Shown here: positions 8,107 to 17,722 of the stretch, piece after piece
Position numbering within the stretch: position 1 is the stretch's first letter
How the letters are laid out: every line of letters starts with the position of its first letter
Assembly (NCBI RefSeq): GCF_002043005.1
Contig: NZ_CP020331.1
Coordinates: 124,001 to 188,000 of the forward strand
DNA: 64,000 nucleotides
Direction: 5' to 3'
DNA from: Martelella mediterranea DSM 17316
Lineage (GTDB): Bacteria; Pseudomonadota; Alphaproteobacteria; Rhizobiales; Rhizobiaceae
Program-made: the position numbers and the translations under genes
The notes under the pieces: generated by a model
The model's database searches: none
The model's input: the letters and a program-made list of their open reading frames with translations, nothing else
What the model was told of the DNA's origin: nothing

Positions 8107-10590
8107 CTAAAGCTTCGTCGCCCGCAACCTCAGCGCATTGCCGATGACCGAGACCGAGGACAGGCTCATCGCCGCGGCCGCGACGATCGGCGACAGCAAC
8201 AGGCCGAAGAAGGGATAGAGGATCCCGGCGGCAAGCGGCACGCCCGCGGTGTTGTAGACGAACGCGAAGAACAGGTTCTGGCGGATATTGTCCATCGTCG
8301 CCTCCGCAAGGTGACGGGCTCGGACGATGCCGGTCAGGTCGCCCTTGACCAGGGTGATGCCGGCGCTTTCGACCGCGACATCCGCGCCGGTGCCCATGGC
8401 GATCCCGACATCAGCGGCCGCGAGCGCCGGCGCATCGTTGACCCCGTCGCCGGCCATGGCGACCGCGTGGCCGTCGCGGCGCAGGCGCTCGATCAGGTCG
8501 TGCTTGTCCTGCGGGCTCACCCCGGCATGGACCTCGTCGATCCCGAGTGTCCGCGCCACGGCTTTCGCGGTTGCCTCGGCATCCCCTGTTGCCATCACGA
8601 TACGCATGCCCGCTTCGTGCAGCGCGCGGATCGCATCCGGCGTGGTGTCCTTGATGCGGTCGGCGACGGCAACAATTCCGGCAGCATGGCCATCGATGGC
8701 GACGAACATCGCTGTCTTGCCCTCGCCCTGAAGCGTGGCGACCCGTTCCCGCAAGACGCTGACATCGATGCCTTCCGCCTCCATCAGCGCGGCGTTTCCG
8801 AGCGCCGCCTTGCGTCCGTCAACCGTCCCGGTCACGCCCTGACCGGTGATGGCGTCGAAATCGCGGCTTTCGCGTTCCGGCGCTTCCACCTCCCGTGCGC
8901 CGGCGACGATCGCTTCGGCGAGAGGATGCTCCGAGCCGCGCTCCAGCGCTGCCGCAATCGAAAGCAGGTCCATGCGGTCGCAGCCGTCCTGCGGTTCGGC
9001 ATCGGTGAGCGCGGGTTTGCCCTCCGTCAGCGTGCCGGTCTTGTCGACCACCAGCACGTCGACCTTCGAAAAGCGTTCCAGCGCCTCTGCGTCGCGGATC
9101 AGCACGCCCGCATTCGCGCCGCGCCCGGTGGCGACCATGATCGACATCGGGGTTGCAAGTCCCAGCGCGCAGGGGCAGGCGATGATCAGCACCGAAACCG
9201 CCGCGACGAAGGCATAGGAGAGGGCGGGCGAGGGGCCGAATGCCAGCCATGCCAGAAAGGCGATCGCCGCGACGGCCACGACGGCCGGCACGAAATAGGC
9301 TGCCACCCGGTCCGCCATCGCCTGGATCGGCGCCCGAGACCGCTGCGCCTTCGAAACCATGTCGACGATCCGGGAGAGCGTCGTCTCCGCGCCGACGCTT
9401 TCTGCGCGCATCAGGAAGCTGCCGTTCTTGTTGAGCGTCCCGCCGGTCACCGGCTCGCCCTCGCTCTTTTCCACCGGAACCGGCTCGCCGGTGATCATGC
9501 TTTCATCGACTGAGGAGCGGCCCTCGGTGACGACGCCGTCAACCGGCACGCTTTCGCCGGGGCGCACGCGCAGCACGTCGCCCGCCTGCAGCGTTTCGAC
9601 GGGCACGTCCTCCTCGCCGCCATTGGTGACCTTGCGCGCGGTCTTCGGCGCGAGATCCAGAAGCGCCCGGATCGCATCGCCCGTCCGTTCACGCGCGGCA
9701 AGCTCCATCACCTGACCGATCAGCACCAGCACGAGAATGACGGCAGCGGCTTCAAAGTAGACCGGGGCCATGCCCATGGGGTCGCGCATCGCCGCGGGAA
9801 ACAGCCCGGGCGCGACAAGCGAGACGACGGAGAAAAGATAGGCCGCCCCGGTTCCGAGCGCGATCAGCATCCACATGTTGGGGCTTTTGTTGACGATCGA
9901 CGACCAGCCGCGCTGGAAGAACGGCCAGCAGATCACCATGACGGGCGTCGCCAGCGCGAATTGCAGCCAGCCGAACAGCGTGTGGCCGAACCAGTCCTCG
10001 AAGGGTAGTCCCAGATGGCTGCCCATTTCGAGCACGAAGACGGCAAGCGCCAGCGGCGCGGCAATCATCAGTCTTCGCTTGAAATCGACATATTCGGGAT
10101 TGGGGCCAGCATCCACGGAAGGCGTCATCGGCTCCAGCGCCATGCCGCATTTCGGGCAATTGCCGGGGTGATCGCGCACGATCTCGGGATGCATCGGGCA
10201 GGTATAGAGCGTGCCCTCAGGCTGCGCTTCGGCCTCGACGTGCCCGGCGGCAAAGCGCTCCGGATCCGCCTCGAACTTCGCCTGGCAGCCGCCGGAGCAG
10301 AAGTAATAGCTTTCGCCGCCGTGCTTCGCCATGTGGCGCGCGCTGGCGCGGTCGACCGTCATGCCGCAGACCGGATCCTGAGCACTCAGATAGGCCGTCG
10401 GGTCTGCCGCGAAGCGATCTCGGCATTTTTCCGAGCAGAAATGAAACAGGCTATGTTCATGCTTGGCAGTCGGCTTCCCGGCGTCCGGTTCGACCGTCAT
10501 CCCGCAGACCGGATCGCGCGTTACAGTCGCACTCACAGCATGTCCGTCGTTGCCGGATCCTGACCAGTGGTTGGTGTGCGAATGCTGCAT
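8107..10590 (-). CDS. copA: copper-translocating P1B-type ATPase with two YHS domains
   Basis: An 827-residue heavy-metal pump. The start at 10590 (MQHSHTNHW) has a strong AGGAGG; the frame extends upstream without one. Two YHS-type metal domains (DPVCGMTV at about residues 26 and 71, each with a later FCSxxC) and a heavy-metal-binding segment (YTCPMHPEI…[10 protein letters not shown]) precede the membrane part. The pump has CPC in [13 protein letters not shown], the phosphorylated [14 protein letters not shown] and [10 protein letters not shown]. These mark Cu(I) export to the periplasm. A CueR-type promoter lies 33-63 bases upstream. Confidence 0.95.
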   Translation of the reverse strand: MQHSHTNHWSGSGNDGHAVSATVTRDPVCGMTVEPDAGKPTAKHEHSLFHFCSEKCRDRFAADPTAYLSAQDPVCGMTVDRASARHMAKHGGESYYFCSGGCQAKFEADPERFAAGHVEAEAQPEGTLYTCPMHPEIVRDHPGNCPKCGMALEPMTPSVDAGPNPEYVDFKRRLMIAAPLALAVFVLEMGSHLGLPFEDWFGHTLFGWLQFALATPVMVICWPFFQRGWSSIVNKSPNMWMLIALGTGAAYLFSVVSLVAPGLFPAAMRDPMGMAPVYFEAAAVILVLVLIGQVMELAARERTGDAIRALLDLAPKTARKVTNGGEEDVPVETLQAGDVLRVRPGESVPVDGVVTEGRSSVDESMITGEPVPVEKSEGEPVTGGTLNKNGSFLMRAESVGAETTLSRIVDMVSKAQRSRAPIQAMADRVAAYFVPAVVAVAAIAFLAWLAFGPSPALSYAFVAAVSVLIIACPCALGLATPMSIMVATGRGANAGVLIRDAEALERFSKVDVLVVDKTGTLTEGKPALTDAEPQDGCDRMDLLSIAAALERGSEHPLAEAIVAGAREVEAPERESRDFDAITGQGVTGTVDGRKAALGNAALMEAEGIDVSVLRERVATLQGEGKTAMFVAIDGHAAGIVAVADRIKDTTPDAIRALHEAGMRIVMATGDAEATAKAVARTLGIDEVHAGVSPQDKHDLIERLRRDGHAVAMAGDGVNDAPALAAADVGIAMGTGADVAVESAGITLVKGDLTGIVRARHLAEATMDNIRQNLFFAFVYNTAGVPLAAGILYPFFGLLLSPIVAAAAMSLSSVSVIGNALRLRATKL

Positions 10591-10622
10591 TGTGTGGCCT
10601 CCTGATGATGTCGGTTTTCCAC

Positions 10623-10653
10623 AATATGATCCTTCCAGCAACTGGAAGGTCAA
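10623..10653 (-). promoter_or_regulatory. CueR-type (MerR family) promoter of copA
   Basis: On the minus strand TTGACC (10653-10648) and CATATT (10628-10623) are separated by exactly 19 bases, the over-long spacer of MerR-family promoters. The dyad CCTTCCAGTTGCTGGAAGG occupies the spacer and closely resembles the E. coli copA CueR site. Copper induction through CueR is the inference; no cueR gene is in the window. Confidence 0.88.
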
Positions 10654-10883
10654 GGCCGGTGATGCAGGTCTGGTGAACGTAGGGCCTTGTGGACCTCTTC
10701 CGGTGACTGCAGGTTTCCAGATTGCCACGGCGACAGCTTAAGGCGTGAAGCCCATCATCGAACATTTCAGAGTGATTTGATCCAACCAGACATTTTCCGT
10801 CGGCGAAACGCAACGCTATGGGTGACGATGACGGGGTGGTCTCCCGACCAGGGAATTACGAACCGCCGCGACCCTCTGACCCC

Positions 10884-11689
10884 GGTGATGTCAGGTTAAC
10901 GGAGGCGAGTTCGGATTCGACCGGCTCGAAGTGATCATGCGGCGATCCCGGCCATGCCCTTCCAATGTGCGAGCGCCCTGAGACGATGCAGGTGGACGTC
11001 GATGGCGGTCTTTTTCAGGTGGGTTGGGACGAAGAGATTTCGGACTGCGGAGAAGACGCTGGTGAAACGTTGCACTGCGCCTGCCGAACGGAACCGCTGC
11101 ATCACCCGCTCCCGTTTTCGCAGCGGCAGGTGCGAGTTTTCGGCTCGATTGTTCAACCCCTTGTGCGATCAATGCTCGACCGCCGGCATGATCTGGCGCC
11201 TCGCAGCACCATAGGAGCCAAGCTTGTCTGTGACGATACACTTGGGTACGCCTCCCTGCTTCGACATCAGCCGGATCAACAGACGTTTGGCAGCCTTGGT
11301 GTTCCGGCGTACCTGGACGATCTCGTCGAGCACATAGCCGTACTGGTCGACGGCCCGCCAGAGCCAGTGTTTGCGGCCGCCGATTGTCACCGCGACCTCG
11401 TCCAGGTGCCATACATCCGTTGGGTTCGGCGCATTGCGGCGCAAGCGGCGAGCATAGACTGGCCCGAACTTCTTTGCCCAGCAGCGGATCGTCTCATAGG
11501 AAACGATGATACCGCGCTCCAACAGCATCTCCTCTACCAGACGCAGGCTCAGTGGAAACCGGAAATACAGCCAGACCGCATGGGCGATCATAGATGATGG
11601 GAAACGATGGCGCTTGTAGCTGACAGGACTTTGGCTCATGACCGCTAGATATCTGCAAATCTTTCAGCTTCGGTTAACCTGACATCACC
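10884..11689 (-). mobile_element. IS6 family insertion sequence, 806 bp
   Basis: Matching 17-base terminal repeats GGTGATGTCAGGTTAAC (10884-10900) and its complement (11673-11689) enclose an IS6-type transposase. No 8-bp target duplication is visible at the ends. The right end abuts a truncated TniA-like gene whose missing part is not found left of the element, so a deletion or rearrangement took place here. Confidence 0.85.
10935..11639 (-). pseudogene. IS6 family transposase with premature stop
   Basis: The first 156 codons carry the IS6/IS26-type N-terminus and DDE region (VWHLDEV, IVTDKLGSYGAA). A TGA at 11171-11169 then replaces the arginine codon expected in the conserved V-E-H-R-S-H-K-G-L. 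The same frame continues intact (GLNNRAENSHLPLRKRERVM, DDE glutamate included) to a stop at 10935. One CGA-to-TGA change therefore inactivates an otherwise full-length 234-codon gene. Confidence 0.88.
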
Positions 11690-12441
11690 CCGGCGATGGG
11701 CCAGGGAATTTCAATCCCCCTCTCGTCCAGCCATGCCGTTTTGTCGTAAACCGCGTGCAGGAGGCAAAGGCCAACAGACGTTCTGGACGGGGCTTCCAAT
11801 GACAAATGGAAGCCGGCGACCATTCTGGTGCAAACATCGATAGCAATTGTCAGCACTGGCCGTCCGATGGGCTGACGATACTGTTCATCGACAACGATGA
11901 CATCGACGATTGTGTGGTCGATCTGCCAAAGAGCGTTCGGCTTGGCAACAGATAACTGGCCAGGACTTGGCGTTGATGCAGCTTCGATCTCTCGTTCCCC
12001 GCGCTTGCGGGCCGCGGAAATCGGGATCAGTTCCGAAACTCTCCGTTGCACTGTTCTACGGGCCGGAGCAGACAGGCCCTCTGCAAGGCAGACTTCCCGG
12101 ATTCGTCGTAATAGTGCAGCAAAGCTCGGCCTTTCCTTCTTGAGCCAGAAGTCATCCACTTGTTCGGCAATAACCCGCTCCGTTCTCGGGTACAGACGGG
12201 TCACGCCTTCCTTCGTCCCGCGTTTTTTGGGTTTGAGGCTTGAGATGCGCTGCGTTTTTCTAAACCGCGCAACGAGCCGAAATAACGTCGAGTGCGGAAT
12301 ACCATATTCTTCACGTGCCTCTGCGACCACCTCAGCAGTTACCGTTCCACCGCTACGGCGCAAAAGATCTCGAAGGAATTCTTGTGGATCGTCGTCCCCA
12401 GTGTCTTGGCCGTTTTCGGGGGCTTCGAGGGATGAAATCAT
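11674..12441 (-). pseudogene. TniA/TnsB-like transposase, 3' truncated by IS6
   Basis: N-terminal 250 residues of the transposase intact at 45885-47564: helix-turn-helix region, then the start of the DDE domain (WQIDHTIVDV). The frame diverges after PIAG, where the IS6 terminal repeat begins, and ends on a stop inside that repeat. The second aspartate and the glutamate of the catalytic triad are lost, so it cannot be active. Confidence 0.9.
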
Positions 12442-12473
12442 ACGCCGACATTACGGTCGATCGACCGGTCGAT
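11693..12473 (-). repeat. 781-bp direct repeat, copy 1 (TniA-like 5' part)
   Basis: This stretch matches 46816-47596 with a single difference seen by eye (GGAAGCC here, GGAAACC there). It covers the first about 250 codons of the TniA-like transposase plus 32 bases upstream. Its left edge meets the IS6 end and its right edge meets the IS3 terminal repeat. Confidence 0.9.
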
Positions 12474-13422
12474 TGACCTGCCACTGAGTTTTCATCGGGC
12501 TGCGATTAGAACCTGGGCGGTTTTGGGATACGCCAAATGGCGCGGTGTAAGCAACCGGCGGAAACGCGAAGCTTCCATATTGCGTAGCGTTGGAGCCGGT
12601 TGCGGTGATGGTTTCGGCATAGCCTGCCGGGGTCTGGTATCCGAGCGATGAGTGCGGTCGGAAATGGCTGAAATCATCTACCCATTCAGCAATGACGCTT
12701 CGGGCATGGTCGAGGCCGAAGAGCAGGCTTTCATTGAGCAGTTCGTCGCGCATCCGACCATTGACACTCTCGACATAGCCGTTTTGCATCGGCTTTCCAG
12801 GTGCGATGTAGTGCCACTCGACATTGTGATCCTTGGACCAGGCGAGGATGGCATTCGAGGTGAATTCCGTGCCGTTGTCTGAGACAATCATGCCGGGCTT
12901 GCCGCGCCGCTCGATCAGCGTTGTCAATTCTCGTGCGACACGGCGACCAGAGATCGACGTATCAGGAATTGCTGCCAGGCATTCGCGCGTCACGTCATCG
13001 ACGATGTTGAGCACGCGGAAGCGTCTGCCGCAGGCGAACTGATCGTGGACGAAATCCAGCGACCAGCGGGCATTTGCCTGTGCTTCGACGAGGATCGGCG
13101 CACGCGTTCCGACAGCACGCCTCCTGGCTTTGCGCTTGCGCACGGAAAGACCTTCCTCCCGATACAGTCGGTAGATGTGATTGACGCCGGACGGCTCTCC
13201 ATCACGCCGAAGCAAAATGAACAGCCGTCGGTATCCGAAACGCTGCCGCTCATTCGCGAGATCGCGCAGCTTCGTTCGCAGTTCGACCTCCGGCGGTCGG
13301 CAAGACCGATACCGAACCGTCTTGCGGTCGGCGGAAATGATTTGGCAGGCCCGCCGTTCCGAAAGACCCATGGAGGCCTTCAGATGCGCAACGGCTTCAC
13401 GCTTGGCGACGGGCCCTACCAT
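12451..13422 (-). CDS. IS3 family transposase OrfB
   Basis: A 323-residue IS3-type DDE transposase with HTH_21 and integrase core: [10 protein letters not shown] (first D), [11 protein letters not shown] (second D) and [19 protein letters not shown] (E). The ATG at 13422 overlaps a run of seven A on the coding strand (13428-13422), the usual -1 frameshift site that fuses OrfA to OrfB. Because OrfA is truncated, the complete OrfAB cannot be made. Confidence 0.9.
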   Translation of the reverse strand: MVGPVAKREAVAHLKASMGLSERRACQIISADRKTVRYRSCRPPEVELRTKLRDLANERQRFGYRRLFILLRRDGEPSGVNHIYRLYREEGLSVRKRKARRRAVGTRAPILVEAQANARWSLDFVHDQFACGRRFRVLNIVDDVTRECLAAIPDTSISGRRVARELTTLIERRGKPGMIVSDNGTEFTSNAILAWSKDHNVEWHYIAPGKPMQNGYVESVNGRMRDELLNESLLFGLDHARSVIAEWVDDFSHFRPHSSLGYQTPAGYAETITATGSNATQYGSFAFPPVAYTAPFGVSQNRPGSNRSPMKTQWQVNRPVDRP

Positions 13423-13586
13423 TTTTTTGCTAGAAGCTCACGAAGCGCGGCTGTGTCCATCATCTGCTCGGCGAGCAGCTTCTTCAGCTTGGCATTCTCG
13501 TCTTCTAGCGCCTTCAATCGCTTGGCCTCGGACACTTCAATGCCGCCAAATTTGGCTTTCCAGTTATAAAACGTCGCTTCTGAGGC
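12474..13586 (-). mobile_element. IS3 family element, OrfA end missing
   Basis: The OrfB-side end begins at TGACCTGCCACTGAG (12474), directly against the last base shared by the two TniA-like copies. The other end stops inside orfA, just before the codons for SEATFYNWK, where a metC remnant begins. The element is therefore a partial copy. Confidence 0.75.
13416..13586 (-). pseudogene. IS3 OrfA, N-terminus missing
   Basis: Only the last about 55 residues of OrfA remain: SEATFYNWKAKFGG, then the leucine-zipper-like coiled coil (RLKALEDENAKLKKLLAEQ) and LAKKW. The N-terminal helix-turn-helix is replaced by unrelated sequence from a metC remnant that happens to stay in frame. Confidence 0.85.
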
Positions 13587-13775
13587 TGCGCGTGCCACCC
13601 CAGGAGGCGTCGATGGCGAAGATTTCAAGCGCATCCCGGGCCGCGGCGATATGCGGTATGACTGCTGCGCAGAACACCACGCTGAATACGCCGCTCGACC
13701 CGAGAAATTCGCGCTTCCATAGCGCGTGGCCGGGAAAGCTCTCAAGGGCGGGATGCAGGACCGCGTCGACCAGAC
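13587..13775 (-). pseudogene. cystathionine beta-lyase (metC) C-terminal remnant
   Basis: A minus-strand frame reads LVDAVLHPALESFPGHALW, then KREFLGSSGVFSVVF, then DALEIFAIDASWGGTRS. This is the conserved C-terminal end of PLP-dependent cystathionine beta-lyases. No start codon or N-terminal part exists here. It is fused at one side to IS3 OrfA and at the other to a glutathione S-transferase remnant. Confidence 0.75.
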
Positions 13776-14168
13776 GATGGCGAAGGTGTCAAGCCACTTT
13801 TCCCGCGCGGGATGATCGGCGCGCCATTCCAGCGGCTAACGTCAGTCCAGATAGCCCAACGCCGCTGCAAGGGTGATTTGCACCAGCCTCGCGTGGCGGG
13901 GATCCGGAATGTCTGGTTCAAAGGCGGCGAGGGCGCGTGTGATTTTGCCGCGCTGATGCGCCAGCCAACGCTCGGAGGTCTGACCGGGCTCGCGGAACCG
14001 GTTTTCGTGACTGACCAGCAGTGCGATGTCGGTGATCCGGTCCGCCAGCCGCGTCCGGATCAGCGCCCGAAACCGCTCCAGCCCGGCCCGGGTCAACAGC
14101 GATGTCGGTGAACAATTCGATATCGAGGATCGTATCATGATCGAACAGACCGTCGAGCAAATAGACAT
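13776..14168 (-). pseudogene. glutathione S-transferase remnant
   Basis: The minus strand encodes a GST C-terminal domain: RFRALIRTRLADRITDIALLV, RKITRALAAFE-type KITRALAAFE, and LAAALGYLD, followed by PLEWRADHPAREKWLDTFA. Two stop codons (TGA and TAG) interrupt it just after GYLD. The thioredoxin-like N-terminal domain is missing or shifted in frame. It is a decayed gene lying beside the metC remnant. Confidence 0.7.
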
Positions 14169-14243
14169 GCTCCGCGCCCATTCATTGGACCGCCGGATGT
14201 TGGATTTTTCCCGCTCTGGCAGTGCACCCTGAAACGTCGGTGA

Positions 14244-15335
14244 TTATCTGCCCACGGATTTGCCGCGGATCCAAACATCCTCGAGCGTAAGGTCGGGAGC
14301 TAGAACGACGAAATCGGCCATGGCATTTTTTGCGATTCGGCCTCGTTCTCGCAGTCCAAGATAATCCGCTGCAACGGTCGAGCATCGTCTAGCCGCTTCT
14401 GACGGCTCGAGACCGATTTCGATGAAATTCTGAAACGCCTGCAACATGGTGAGGCAGGAACCGGCGAGCGTGCCGTCTGCAAGGCGCAGGCCGTTTCCGC
14501 ATTTGTGTGCTGTCACTTCGCCGAAGGGGTAAGTCCCGTCCGGTGCTCCCGTGGCGCGCGACGCATCTGTCACAGCATAAAGGCCTGGGATCGCGCGCAA
14601 AGCGACGCGCATCGCGCCGGGATGGACATGCATGAGGTCGGGGATGATTTCGGCATTGTCCGCATGTGCGAGCGCCGCGCCGGCGAGACCCGGGGCGCGG
14701 TGATGCAGCGCCGACATCGCATTGAAGAGATGCGTGGCGCCGCTTGCTCCGTGACGGAACGCCCGTTCGGCGGTTTCATACTGGCAGGGACTGTGACCGA
14801 GCTGCGCGCGAATGCCCCGTTCGCGAGCAATGCTCAGCAGAATCTCAGCCTCGTCGGCCTCCGGCGCAAAGGTAATAACCTTGATTGGGGCGCATGACAT
14901 AAGGTCATCGAGAAAGGCGCGGTCGACCTTTCGGGTCTGCGGCGGCTGGGCGCCCAGCATCTCGGCGCTGATGAAGGGGCCCTCCAGATGTACCCCGAGA
15001 ATCGTGGCGCTGTCCAAGCCGGGGTCGGCCATGACCTCGGCAACCGCCAGTAAGGCCTTGCGGAGCGTTTCGGGCTCCGCCGTCATGGTCGTCGCCAGCA
15101 TCGCCGTTGTGCCGGATTGAGCGTGGAAACCGGCGATTCGCCGGGCCGCAAGGCTGCCATCCATGATGTCGTCGCCGTTGCCGCCGTGACAATGAAGGTC
15201 GATGAATCCAGGAACGATCAACGGACCGTCGTTGCCGACGGTCGTGCTGATGTCAGTGATCCGGCCGTTCTCGACCGTGATGCGGCCGAAAATCGGTCCG
15301 CTTTCCGTTAGGATTCGGCCTGCAAGAGCGGTCAT
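14244..15335 (-). CDS. nagA: N-acetylglucosamine-6-phosphate deacetylase
   Basis: A 363-residue amidohydrolase that removes acetate from GlcNAc-6-phosphate in the cytoplasm. Motifs include the metal HxH (DLHCHGG), HLEGPFIS, LGHSPCQYE, ATHLFNAMSALHHR, MHVHPG and the catalytic aspartate in VTDASRATGAPDG; the C-terminus is NAMADFVVL…EDVWIRG. It is slightly shorter than many NagA proteins but complete in motifs. It is divergent from the ABC transporter operon and shares its promoter region, which supports an amino-sugar substrate for the whole cluster. Confidence 0.93.
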   Translation of the reverse strand: MTALAGRILTESGPIFGRITVENGRITDISTTVGNDGPLIVPGFIDLHCHGGNGDDIMDGSLAARRIAGFHAQSGTTAMLATTMTAEPETLRKALLAVAEVMADPGLDSATILGVHLEGPFISAEMLGAQPPQTRKVDRAFLDDLMSCAPIKVITFAPEADEAEILLSIARERGIRAQLGHSPCQYETAERAFRHGASGATHLFNAMSALHHRAPGLAGAALAHADNAEIIPDLMHVHPGAMRVALRAIPGLYAVTDASRATGAPDGTYPFGEVTAHKCGNGLRLADGTLAGSCLTMLQAFQNFIEIGLEPSEAARRCSTVAADYLGLRERGRIAKNAMADFVVLAPDLTLEDVWIRGKSVGR

Positions 15336-15428
15336 GAGAATCTCCGAATGACGTATTGATTATTATGATATGTTGTTATAACCTATTTTTCGTTGACCGG
15401 AAGCGGTCGCGGATAAAAAGGGGAATTT
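15336..15428. promoter_or_regulatory. divergent nagA / sugar ABC promoter region
   Basis: An AT-rich 93-base gap between divergent starts. It contains TTGATTATTATGATATG and the palindrome GTTATAAC (15375-15382), a candidate site for the GntR/UTRA regulator encoded in the operon. The exact operator cannot be fixed from one site. Confidence 0.4.
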
Positions 15429-16715
15429 TTGATGTTGAGAAGAGCCTGTCTCATCCCGGCTGTCGTCGCCATGGCTGCCGCCGGAAGCGCTGCCGCCGCG
15501 CCTGTTGAAGTAACATATCTCACCCATTGGTCGCCGGACACCGTTTCATTGCTTGAGGACGCTGCTGCGGCCTACAGCGCGGAAAACCCGGACGTGTCGA
15601 TCGTTGTCCGCGCAGTGCCGTTCGGCGATCTCCTGACGACAATCCGATCGCAAGGCGGCGGCGCCGGCCCGACGATCTCAGGCATTTATGACCTGTGGCT
15701 GCCGGAACTGGTTCGCGACGGTCTTGTTGCGCCCGCGCCGGAGACGGTCTCGCAAGATGTGCGTTCGGCCTGGCCGGCAGGGGTCGCTGCCGCAGCTCAG
15801 GTCGACGGCACGGTCTATGGCATCCCCAATGAGATCAACGTCTATGCGCTCAACTACAACAAGGCGCTTTTCGAGGCGGCCGGCATCGACGCGCCGCCAG
15901 CGACCTGGGACGAGCTTCTGACAGACGCCGAGGCGCTGACGGACGCGCAGAACGGCCAGCAGGGCTTTGGTCTCATCAACTCGTGGTCCTCCGGCGTGGT
16001 TCACCCCTTCGCGTCGCTGCTCGTGTCCAATGGCGGCGCGCTTGTCGTCGACGGCAAGCCAGCGCTTGATACGACCGAAGCCGGCGAGACCTTCGCGCTC
16101 TATCAGACCTTGACCGAGAACGGCTGGTCTGTGCCGCAGATGGGGACCGCCGATGCCAATACGACAGGCCCCTATCTCGACAACTTCGTCTCCGGCAAGA
16201 CCGCCATGATCATCATGGCCAACTGGTGGGAAAGCGCGCTGAAGGGCGGCATGGGCGACGCTTTCCAGAACATCGCCACGGCTGGCATACCGGTTGGCCC
16301 TTCGGGCACCGAAACAAGCTCGATCTCCTATTCCTGGCTCACCGTCGTCAACGCCAAGGCGAGTGCTGACGAGCAGGCCGCGGCCTGGGACTTTCTGTCA
16401 TGGCTCAACGGCGAGGGCACCGGCCAGAACGGCGCATCGGCGATGTCCGATATCCTGATGTCGATGGGCATCCTTCCGTCGCGCGGCTCGGATGTGGCCG
16501 CAAACGAGAGCGCGCTCGGGCGGCCGTTCCTCGAAGGCTATCTCGACGTTCTGGGCAATGCGCAGGCCTTTCCCGTCGTGCTCGGCGGCCAGGAGTTCAC
16601 CGAAGCGCTGCAGCAGGTCATCGAGACGCTGGAATATGGTCAGGTCGATGCTCGGGAGGCTCAGGCCAACGCTCAGGCCGATGCTGCATCCATTCTTGAA
16701 CGGGCGGCGCGCTGA
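15429..16715 (+). CDS. CUT1 ABC sugar-binding protein
   Basis: A 428-residue extracellular solute-binding protein of family 1. The signal peptide spans about residues 1-24 (MLRRACLIPAVVAMAAAGSA). The mature protein has the usual features: YGIPNEINVYALNYNKALFEAAGI, PATWDELL, and a GKTAMIIMANWW segment. It captures an amino sugar or oligosaccharide, probably GlcNAc or a chitobiose-like compound given nagA next door. It heads an operon with two permeases, a kinase, a regulator and a SIS protein. Confidence 0.92.
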   Translation: MMLRRACLIPAVVAMAAAGSAAAAPVEVTYLTHWSPDTVSLLEDAAAAYSAENPDVSIVVRAVPFGDLLTTIRSQGGGAGPTISGIYDLWLPELVRDGLVAPAPETVSQDVRSAWPAGVAAAAQVDGTVYGIPNEINVYALNYNKALFEAAGIDAPPATWDELLTDAEALTDAQNGQQGFGLINSWSSGVVHPFASLLVSNGGALVVDGKPALDTTEAGETFALYQTLTENGWSVPQMGTADANTTGPYLDNFVSGKTAMIIMANWWESALKGGMGDAFQNIATAGIPVGPSGTETSSISYSWLTVVNAKASADEQAAAWDFLSWLNGEGTGQNGASAMSDILMSMGILPSRGSDVAANESALGRPFLEGYLDVLGNAQAFPVVLGGQEFTEALQQVIETLEYGQVDAREAQANAQADAASILERAAR

Positions 16716-16729
16716 TCGCCTGTTGACAT

Positions 16730-16792
16730 GCCGCGCCGCGAAAAGTCTGCGGCGCGGCAAACTTCTCACCGGCGAGCCGAGACCGGCTCGCC
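16730..16792 (+). promoter_or_regulatory. two GC-rich hairpins after the binding-protein gene
   Basis: GCCGCGCCGC (16730-16739) pairs with GCGGCGCGGC (16749-16758), and GGCGAGCC (16771-16778) with GGCTCGCC (16785-16792). Neither is followed by a T-run. Such stems between a binding-protein gene and its permeases usually protect the upstream mRNA end and lower downstream expression; that role is inferred. Confidence 0.6.
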
Positions 16793-16831
16793 TAAAGGCC
16801 GCAAGGCCGGAAACAGATACTGCAGGCGATA

Positions 16832-17722
16832 ATGCGAGCAGCCCGGACCTTCAACCTTTCCATCATGCTTGGGCCAGCTACAGCCCTGATCGGCGTGTTC
16901 ATTCTTGTGCCCATGGTGCTGACCGTCTGGCTTTCGTTCCATGAATGGTCATCGCAAACGCCGTTCTCCAGCGCCCGGTTCGTTGGCCTTAGAAACTATC
17001 AGGATCTGTTTGGACCAATCTCGGTTGGCCGCGATTTTCGCCGGGCCTTCTTCAATACGGCGATTTACACCTGCGTCTCCGTGCTCGCGTTGCTGCCGCT
17101 TTCGGTCATGCTCGGCCTTCTTGTTCACCAGAAGCGTGCGGCCGGCGGCCAGATGTTGCGCACTGTGCTGTTCGCGACCTACATGGTTCCGATGATCGCG
17201 GTCGCGCTCGTCTGGTCCAAGCTCTACTCGCCCAGCGAGGGGCCGATCAACCAGATCCTCGGCTGGTTTGGCCTTGGCCCGCAGCCGTGGCTTTCCTCGC
17301 CTTCCACCGCGCTCTATGCGCTTGTCATACTCAATGTCTGGCAGCAGGTTGGCTACTTCACCGTCCTCGCCATCGCCGGGCTCACGCAGATCCCCAAGAC
17401 GCTTCATGAGGCTGCCCGCATCGATGGCGCCAATCCGGTCCAGTCCTTCTTCGGAGTGACGCTGCCGCTGTTGCGCCGGACGCTGCTTTTTTCCGCCGTG
17501 ATCGCCGTCATCAACGCCGTGCAGGTTTTCGAACCCGTTGCGCTGATCACGCAGGGCGGGCCCGCCGGCTCCACCAACGTGCTCACCTACCACATTCGCC
17601 GGGTCGGCATCGAGCGGGCACAGGGCGGAATGGGCTCGGCCATGGCGGTCATGCTGATGTTGTCCCTGATCGTCGCGATCTTCGCGATCTTCGCAATGAA
17701 CCGCAAGGCGGAGGAGCAGTGA
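16832..17722 (+). CDS. CUT1 ABC transporter permease 1
   Basis: A 296-residue MalF-type inner-membrane permease with about six hydrophobic helices. The EAA-type cytoplasmic loop is EAARIDGANPVQSFFGVTLPLLRRT at about residues 190-215. It pairs with the next permease, whose start overlaps this stop by four bases (ATGA), so the two are translationally coupled. Confidence 0.92.
   Translation: MRAARTFNLSIMLGPATALIGVFILVPMVLTVWLSFHEWSSQTPFSSARFVGLRNYQDLFGPISVGRDFRRAFFNTAIYTCVSVLALLPLSVMLGLLVHQKRAAGGQMLRTVLFATYMVPMIAVALVWSKLYSPSEGPINQILGWFGLGPQPWLSSPSTALYALVILNVWQQVGYFTVLAIAGLTQIPKTLHEAARIDGANPVQSFFGVTLPLLRRTLLFSAVIAVINAVQVFEPVALITQGGPAGSTNVLTYHIRRVGIERAQGGMGSAMAVMLMLSLIVAIFAIFAMNRKAEEQ

Noticed and set aside
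10876..11697. target-site duplication around the IS6 copy
   Set aside because: The 8 bases on the two sides (CTGACCCC and CCGGCGAT) do not match.
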